A stretch of DNA of 64,000 nt from Archegozetes longisetosus. Its lineage: Eukaryota > Arthropoda > Arachnida > Sarcoptiformes > Trhypochthoniidae. The first letter of the stretch is position 1; every line of letters begins with the position of its first letter. Below, in pieces: positions 57,345-64,000 of this stretch. The stretch covers positions 5,070,001 to 5,134,000 of the forward strand of contig JAEMBT020000005.1 of the NCBI GenBank assembly GCA_018873245.2, in the 5' to 3' direction. Made by a program: the position numbers and the translations under genes. The notes below the pieces were generated by a model. It was not told where the DNA came from and did no database searches. It saw only the letters and a program-made list of their open reading frames with translations.

Positions 57345-59901
57345 TCATAGTAATGGACTGAGATTCTGTGTAATCCAACCTAATAATACGAAGTTCCTTG
57401 TGACAATTATACTTGGAAACCGTGTCACGATCCCAGTTTTATTCTCTGCGAAAGAATCTTGGGGTGTAAGCGCATTGTTCGTTTGGTTAAAACTTGGGGT
57501 GAATACTGCGAAACAAAAATCGTCGATTGTTGCGGCATATTTACATTTTATAACTAAACGATCATTGAGGCAATAAATAAGAATTTTATCCGATTTTGAC
57601 GCATAACAAAATGCATCCTCATCGCCTATCAAACTTCTTATCATTAATAAATTAGTGTCATCTCTATTATGCAATAACTGAGAATCATTATCATTCGAAA
57701 AAATGATTTTTTCCTGCAAAAGAAATATCATCTCTTTTAACGCTTCAGTGATGACATCATCGAGAAAATCGTTAACAACTTCAGTATAAAGGTTAGACGG
57801 GGGAATCTTTCTTGCACTATAGTAACTTCCATCAGATTTTGTTACTGTCGTTAATTCACTATAGTTAACAAACATAAATACACTTCGTTTTTCATTGGTG
57901 ATATCATCGAGAAATGATTGATACGCATACAAATATTTCTTATTTTTCCAATTAATTACTTCGATAACTTTAGGTATATAAGTATGAACATTAACAGTAC
58001 AATCATATTCCCATTTTAATGACCAGCCTCTCGTAAGTATTTGCAGTTTTTGGACAATAAAACTGTGTATTAATTCATGTGATGCATGAACGCAAAACGC
58101 ATGTTTTATAATATCCACGATTTTTTGTGTTCTAACATTCAAGTATTTGGGCATATTTTCATCGTCAAAATTTGAGTATATTCTCATATCATGCCATACA
58201 AACATATCACATATTTTCTTATGATTATCAATTGTATTCCATGGGTATTCGTGCGATTCTGTCTTTAACTCTGTTTCCTTTTTAATCATTATTTTTTTCA
58301 TTACAATATAATCAGACAGTGGATTCATATCTTTATCCAAAACCCCATTCATAACGATATCAAGCAATAGTGACTCTTTTTCTATGTCATCCACGGTCAG
58401 TAACCATTCGTTTTTGGACATTAAAAGCTCTGAAACAGACCATCGAATGAAATGGTCGAAAAATTTCAGTCGACAAAAGGCGCGCATATAACTGTACGTT
58501 CGCTTCTGAATGATTGAGCTATTCTGTGATCTCATTAAAAGAGTCATAAAGCCATTTTCTATATTCTTTTTTATATAAATTTTCTCCTTAAATGGATCAC
58601 TTAAATCGTAAGAATCCCTATATAATGCCAAACAGATGTTACCATATAAATTATGCAATTTATAATTAATGATTATTATTACCTTTCATCAGTTGATGTA
58701 AAGTGTTTTTCGATGGTAAGTAAGTTCATCATGATGCATCCCAAACTAAACGCATCATATTTTTGAGCATATTCGATAGAATAACTCCCATCTCGTGGCG
58801 GTAGTGGAATATATCCATCTGTGCCAATGCGACCACTGAAATGATTGGAATATACGTCATGATCATCGAGAAAAGTCGCGGACCCCAAATCACCTATTTT
58901 AATGAAATTCCCGTCTCTACCATCGGTGATAAATATATTTTCAGGTTTTAGATCACAATGAATGATCGGAGGTGATGATGAATGTAAATAATGCACTCCA
59001 TTAGCGATTTCCTCAGTTAATTGTGTCGCAATAAATGCACCGATCGTTGTAATCGGATTACCAATTCTCTGATTGAGTTCCTCGTTAATTTGCTTAATCG
59101 CGTTTTTCAGAGTCATTCGACACAATTCCATTTGAATATACAAGGTAAGTCCCGATAATGGAATCTCGTGACCCTCCAAAACACTTTTGGACTCTGTTGT
59201 ACCCTCACACTTTGTATCTTCTTTCATCCGTTGAACTATACTATTAATGTTCTCAGTCCACGATGTATTGTAATGAACTATATTCGGCGAATGACGCACT
59301 TTGGCCCATATACGCACCTCTCTGAGGCGCTTTTGGAGATCATTCTCTGACATTTAATAAAATTAAAATTTTATTACTAATTGAGTTGCATTTAATCTCA
59401 ATTGATTAAACGTCCGCAGTGTTAGTCAAACAGAGAGTGAATCCCATAGTAAGAGTGAGTGACAGTCACATACAAGCTGTGCAAAGTATAATGACTTCAA
59501 ATTTTGTTTAATTTTGAAAAATAGTCGAAAGATATCCCTCGATTAATTATATACTATTTTTTCAATGTTTTTAATTTATTTTTCTAAAGAAAATTTCATT
59601 CAAAATGTGATTTTTTAGTTTTTATTTAACTGTTGAATATTGCCCCGTATCATATACTGGGTCAAATCTAGTAAATACCCTGCCTGACTAACACTGAAAC
59701 GTCCGAAAATTTTTATATTATCACACCGTATAAAGAAACCGCTTTAATAGCATAAACCTGTTCATCGGACCGATCTAACGCTATGTACACATTCCCAAAT
59801 GCACCATGCCCAATGACATCCACTTGTTTAAATTTTTCAGCATAATGTCCGTTCCGTAACTGTAGGTCAATTAGTTTCAATTCCTCATCGAAGTCTTCCA
59901 T
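57345..59901 (-). CDS. Divergent GCN2-like eIF2-alpha kinase with HisRS-like remnant
   Basis: Three exons (59727-59901, 58683-59346, 57345-58617) join in phase to 703 residues from Met-Glu-Asp. The kinase N-lobe shows IGHGAFGNVYIALDRSDEQV, the lysine of YAIKAV, and REVRIWAKVRHSPNIVHYNT. An eIF2-alpha-kinase-type LYIQMELCRMTLKNAI follows. The C-lobe has IIHCDLKPENIF (Cys for the HRD Arg), IKIGDLGSATF (DLG for DFG) and KYDAFSLGCIMM. The Lys, Glu and both Asp residues are intact; the APE motif is not recognisable (GTDGYIPLPP). The last exon contains YSNFDDENMPKYLNVRTQKI followed by VDIIKHAFCVHASHEL, which resembles the start of the HisRS-like domain of GCN2 (residue types and spacing recalled, not aligned by program). 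RWD and the GCN2 pseudokinase are absent. The gene sits among transposon remnants. HRI or PERK relatives are less likely alternatives. Confidence 0.7.
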
Positions 59902-60115
59902 AATGAGCGTAATAATATTCAATCATTTTATTTCCCAATTTAATGAGTGATTCGCCTAAAGGATTATCAATATTAATGCACATTTTATATTTATCTGAGA
60001 GCAAATTGCATATTTTCCGAAAAACTTCATCGTGATTATCATCTTTGGAGTGTAGTTCTTTTGTAATTTCTTGCCTGATGATCCAAATCAATAGTTGAAT
60101 AAAAATTTCATTCAT
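59902..60115 (-). CDS. Possible frame-shifted N-terminal leader of the GCN2-like kinase
   Basis: An open frame of about 70 residues (MNEIFIQLLIWIIRQEITKE, later GESLIKLGNKMIEYYYAHYG) runs directly into the kinase exon but in a different frame. No GT donor lies in the overlap, so splicing cannot join them. Either it is a separate upstream frame, or a one-base indel near 59890-59925 separates it from the kinase. Its helical, charged composition would suit a real N-terminal domain. Confidence 0.4.
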
Positions 60116-60470
60116 CTTTAATGCAATTTTTGCGATTACTTAAGAATTTTATATTGTCTTTTATCATATCACAACAATCATGTCGTTTCTATGCGATTCT
60201 ATGCAATTTTTATTCGCATCGCAACCCATACCGTGTCCATATGGCATTGGGGTTTAGCTTGAAATTATGGACATGGAGATGCCGCTGCTCGTTAACCATT
60301 TTATGTACAGCATCACATCACGTTATACTATTTAACAGTCTAATCCGTATCTCTGAGAAACAGTGCTATATTTGCACAATGCAACAAAATGCAATGAGAT
60401 AGCGTACTGTAAAGGATATTTTAACTGAGATTATGCAATTAGTTGTCAATTCAGTTGAGAGTTCATTTAT
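60116..60470. other. Intergenic region between kinase and hAT element
   Basis: The plus-strand frame at 60121-60402 has no coding features. The kinase promoter should lie here. Confidence 0.4.
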
Positions 60471-62357
60471 CAGTCATCACCAGAGCGAGATAATACCTAT
60501 CATAACTATTTTATAGGTTAAGAGTTATGAGACCAGAGTTAGTGTATGTCAGAGTCATTTTGGCGAACTTTTATCATAACTATAAATAACTATTTCAAGA
60601 GTTACTAACTATTTGAATATTAGAAAACTATTAGCTGTTTTTTTTTCTAAAGTAATGACATTTGTGAGCGTATTGTCAATGAAAGACAAACCTCAAAACA
60701 ATACTAGTCTTTAATTGTGATCAAAAACTAGTCCATAAAATGCCGAAACAAAAAGAGTCTCCATTAACACGAATGAGAAGATATATCAAAGAGTTTAGTG
60801 ATGTCCTGACCGTTCAGACGGATGACAAAACCAAAACACATGTGCTTTACTGCCAGTCCTGTTTAACAGCTGTCAACTCAGACCAGAGATCACATGTTGT
60901 CCAATATTTACACACTTCTTCTCACAGAAACAAAGTCAAAGACTTGAAGACCAAACAGATCTCAGTCACCGAGCTTTTCACTGATAAAAAAAGGAGTTTA
61001 ATTCCGATTTATGTAAATTCATGGTCGCACTCAACATCGCTTTCCACCGCATATCACATCCCGCGGCCAAAATTTTTTTGGACAAATATACAAAATACAA
61101 AACTCTGGCCGACTCTACACTTCGAAAGGAATATCTGAAACCACTTTATGATCAAATGATTGAAAAAATCAGGAATCGTTTGGCCGATCAATACATCTAG
61201 TTACAAATAGATGAAACCGAACATAAGGGGCAGAAAGTAGCGAATGTTATCATTGGATCACTAAATGGTAACAAAGATCAAAACGAGAAGTATTTATTAC
61301 ATATGAAGCTTTTGAAGAGCGCTAATAACGTTACTATCAGTCAAACAGTTAATGACGCCCTCAATATTCTATGGCCTAACGGTATTAAATACGACCGTTT
61401 TCTGGTATTGTTGACAGATAGGGCTAAATATATGGAAAAGGCCGGTATTACACTATGCGGTACTTACCCGAAGCTCACACACGTGTTTTGTGTAGCTCAC
61501 GGCTTACACAATGTTTGCGAATATTTAATGGTTCTGTACAAAGATGTGAACCGTTTGATCACTTGTGGCAAAAAAGTCTTTAAAAAGGCTCCAAATAGGA
61601 AAGAATTGTTCAAAACATTGCAACCGGATATACCTCTACCCCCTGACCCGAATCAAACCCGTTGGGGACTGTGATTAAAGGCAGTCGAATATTATTCCCA
61701 ATATTTCAATCAGTTTTCAGAAGTGGTTAGAGTTTTGGATCCAAAGGAGTCGGCATTTATCGGAGAATTACGAGAATTATTGTCTAAACCACAGCTCAAG
61801 AATGATATCGCTTACATTCAATTGAATTTTAATTGTTTATCAAAAGCAATCATTGAGTTAGAGAAGAGTAAAATATCATTAAATGACAGTTTGAATACAA
61901 TCAATTCAGTGGTCGACCATTTGGAAACTTCTCGCGGACAAAGAGCAGAAATAGTTTTGACTGAATTGGATCGAGTTTTTGAGGCAAACAATGGTTTGAA
62001 AAGACTTCGTTTAATTTCAGACATAATCAATGGCAACAATAATCCCTATCTAGATATCGATCTGAGCCCTCAAGAGATAATATCATTTAAATGGTGTCCA
62101 ATCACTGACTGTGATATTGAACGACGTTTTTCGAAATACAAGTACATAATGAGTGACCAAAGACTGCGATTTGAAGAAGAAAACCTCAAACAATATCTTA
62201 TAGTTCATTGTAATTACGAATAATTGTATTTTAATTTGATTTCTCATTAAAAATAAATAACTATTTGGGTAACTATTTGAGCCTTTTTTTAATAACTATT
62301 ATAGTGGCCATAGGGACCTGAATACGTAACTATAATTCCTAAGCCTGGTCATCACTC
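60471..62357 (+). mobile_element. hAT-like element with candidate terminal inverted repeats
   Basis: The left end cagtcatcaccag (60471-60483) and the right end (reverse complement agtgatgaccag, 62345-62356) match at 10 of 12 shared positions. They enclose the transposase remnant at 60740-62223. Both subterminal zones contain clusters of an aactattt word (60580-60625 and 62255-62300), as hAT transposases often bind repeated subterminal sites. An 8-bp target duplication is not clear. Confidence 0.6.
60740..62223 (+). pseudogene. CGGBP1-like hAT transposase, inactivated
   Basis: An N-terminal zinc-finger-like part (LYCQSCLTAVNSDQRSHVVQ, then YLHTSSHRNKV) is of the BED/CGGBP1 type. A one-base shift near 60995-61005 moves the frame to FNSDLCKFMVALNIAFHRIS, then HPAAKIFLDKY. 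There is a TAG at 61198-61200 before LQIDETEHKG and a TGA at 61672-61674 after TRWGL. The C-terminal part contains the hAT dimerisation-like segment FKWCPITDCDIERRFSKYK. Thus one shift and two stops break an otherwise nearly complete transposase of about 490 residues, which implies a fairly recent loss. CGGBP1 is a domesticated relative of this group. Confidence 0.75.
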
Positions 62358-64000
62358 CTTTGTGTAAATCAACAATATTTCAATTGTAGTTATTGAAAAC
62401 ATCTAAAAATTACAACAGTTGATTATTATAAGTAATCAAATAATATATTCCTTTATCGATAGGAGAGTCCATTTTATAGCATTAACTACGCATCGAATAT
62501 GAGTAGACGAACATCAGGGTCAATGGAAGGGGAATTTTGTAAATACTTCTTCATCAAAGGATAATGTAAACTCTATGGTAATGTTAACTCTCGATAGACA
62601 TAAATTCTAGGGTTAAGTAGCAAAAAGGTAGGATGAAAATCAAATTTTCTCACCCCAAATGTTTTTATAAAACTTAAATCAAATTTGATTTACCTTTTAC
62701 TCCCTTCAGATATGTGTGAGGCAGCAGCTTTTGAAAATATATTTTTAAAACAGGTTTGTCTATTACTTGAAGTAATGGCAATAGCTATCTCTATAGTAAT
62801 GTGATGATTGGTTGGTTGGCATTTACTTTTGCATAAACTGGGGAAACCATTACATATCTATATATTTATCATCAGCGTGACTTGACAAACAAATCTTAAG
62901 CCATACCCACCAAAATTTTCAAAATTTCGACATTCCAATAGTAACTAAAACATTTATGTCTAGTTTTTTCATTTTTACTTATTTACTATCAATTCGTTTT
63001 TAGGAAATATACAGACATTCACATTTAATTTTGATAGAAATTTTTTACTCTCAATTCTTTTTTAGTATGAGGAACATCAATTGAAATGGCGATAGATTTA
63101 GACGTTTCCTTGAAGATATCCGTGTTTTATACCCTTTCGATGCTTCACTTTGCTTCCACCAACCTTTAGTTCCAATCATCCCAACTTCAGTTTCCAGCTT
63201 CGATTCAGGTTCTGATACAGAATTCGATTCTGCTAAGGATTATTTTGCGGCTCTTCCTGATTAAGCTCACCAACTGTTTTTGTATCTTCAAGTCTTGTAT
63301 TATCTTGTAATTAGCGAAAATTTTTTATAAAATCTTTACTAAGAAATCTAATATATATAAAATAAATTTGATGAAATTAACTTAATTTTTGTCTTTCACT
63401 TCATAAACTCATTAATTTAAAAACTTAAATAAATGCGATGCAATTTATTAAATTGTGACGAACTTTGACTCCTACTATTGACTCTTACTATTGATTCTTA
63501 TTTTGACACTATCGTTGACTCTATCGTTGACGACATCGCGCAAAATAACTGGCCTCTAGTAAGGCACTGTTTATGAGTCATTTTAATATATAAAAGGCTT
63601 ATGTAAATTCACTTTAATGATCAGTATCAATAAAGCTTTTGTAGAGAACCTTTGTCTTTCTTTTAATAAGCTATACATATCTGATAGTAAGATTGCTGGA
63701 TAAGCTATTTCTATCAGATATCCCTTTTGCCCTCAGACTTCCACTAAGTCGTAGACAATAAGTTGTGTCTGCATTCTACCGGTAAAATCAATTAGTGGTT
63801 TACCGGTGATTAACGGATTAACTCGCATCTTAGGCGCATAAAATTCGTTACAAAATAATATAAATCATAATTTATTTGTATAGACAAATTTAAATATGTA
63901 CTAAACATCGATAAAATTTTCGAAATTTCTAAGATATTCGTGATTATTGAGATAAATAACATAAAAAATATTAAAACTTACATTTAGAATGGATCCAGTG
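62358..64000. other. AT-rich region at the window end
   Basis: Mostly no recognisable genes. Two exon-like pieces at 62712-62753 and 63103-63264 are listed separately. Confidence 0.45.
62712..63264 (+). CDS. Possible small gene or gene remnant, unidentified
   Basis: A first exon-like piece (62712-62753) reads MCEAAAFENIFLKQ and ends at a gtttgt donor. A later piece (63103-63264) reads RFLEDIRVLYPFDASLCFHQ and ends in DSGSDTEFDSAKDYFAALPD before a TAA. Between them is an acceptor-like ttttttag followed by YEEHQLKWR and then a stop. The pieces could be joined with one more frame change, so this is either a decayed gene or exons whose boundaries I could not resolve. Family unknown. Confidence 0.3.

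Noticed and set aside
60121..60402. Plus-strand 93-codon frame near the kinase leader
   Set aside because: No motif or coding bias; it appears to be a chance frame.

Overview
This is nuclear DNA from a compact, AT-rich animal genome. Genes have spliced exons with canonical GT/AG junctions, introns are mostly 45 to 100 bp with a few above 700 bp, AATAAA signals sit very close to some stop codons, and gene content is metazoan (RAB23, NRBP, RMC1, OSER1, TMEM68, TMEM234, NDUFS5, PPM1G, PPIL2). Short introns, short intergenic gaps around housekeeping genes and the type of DNA transposon debris suggest an arthropod, possibly a mite. The exact lineage is inference. No rRNA, tRNA or CRISPR array was seen.

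Layout. 1-9.5 kb: a possible exon at the edge, a TMEM68-like acyltransferase (+), a decayed protein kinase copy (+), TMEM234 (-) and two single-exon four-helix membrane proteins (-). 9.5-16.2 kb: gene-poor AT-rich DNA. 16.3-19.8 kb: a long disordered protein on the + strand, broken by two frame changes. 19.8-22.9 kb: intergenic DNA with two strong hairpins. 23-35.9 kb: a dense housekeeping block: NDUFS5 (+) converging on RAB23 (-), PPIL2 (-), a CSPP1-like centrosome/cilium gene (+) converging on PPM1G (-), then mitochondrial ribosomal protein L27 (+). 36-40.5 kb: non-coding DNA with three short inverted-repeat transposon derivatives. 40.5-43.6 kb: NRBP pseudokinase (+) with a 21-bp coding minisatellite and a foldback element in its last intron. 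45.3-49.9 kb: OSER1 (-) and RMC1 (+), divergently arranged.

50-64 kb is a transposon-rich accessory zone. It holds a broken aspartate-carbamoyltransferase fragment of CAD, a degraded pogo/Tigger-type transposase, a SWIM-type zinc-finger remnant, a GC-rich block, a foldback element built of GGAC/GTCC motifs and a degraded CGGBP1-like hAT element with candidate terminal repeats. Inside this zone is an intron-containing, largely open gene for a divergent GCN2-like eIF2-alpha kinase. It has a shortened N-terminus and a degenerate HisRS-like segment, and it is the most unusual gene in the window.

The genes are not an operon. RAB23 and CSPP1 are both cilium/centrosome linked, and RMC1 and RAB23 are both linked to membrane traffic, but no joint regulation can be read from the sequence. 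Single-base frame breaks in OSER1 (in an A7 run), in the disordered gene and in the kinase leader suggest either leftover homopolymer errors in the assembly or real decay. Raw reads or transcripts would decide this.
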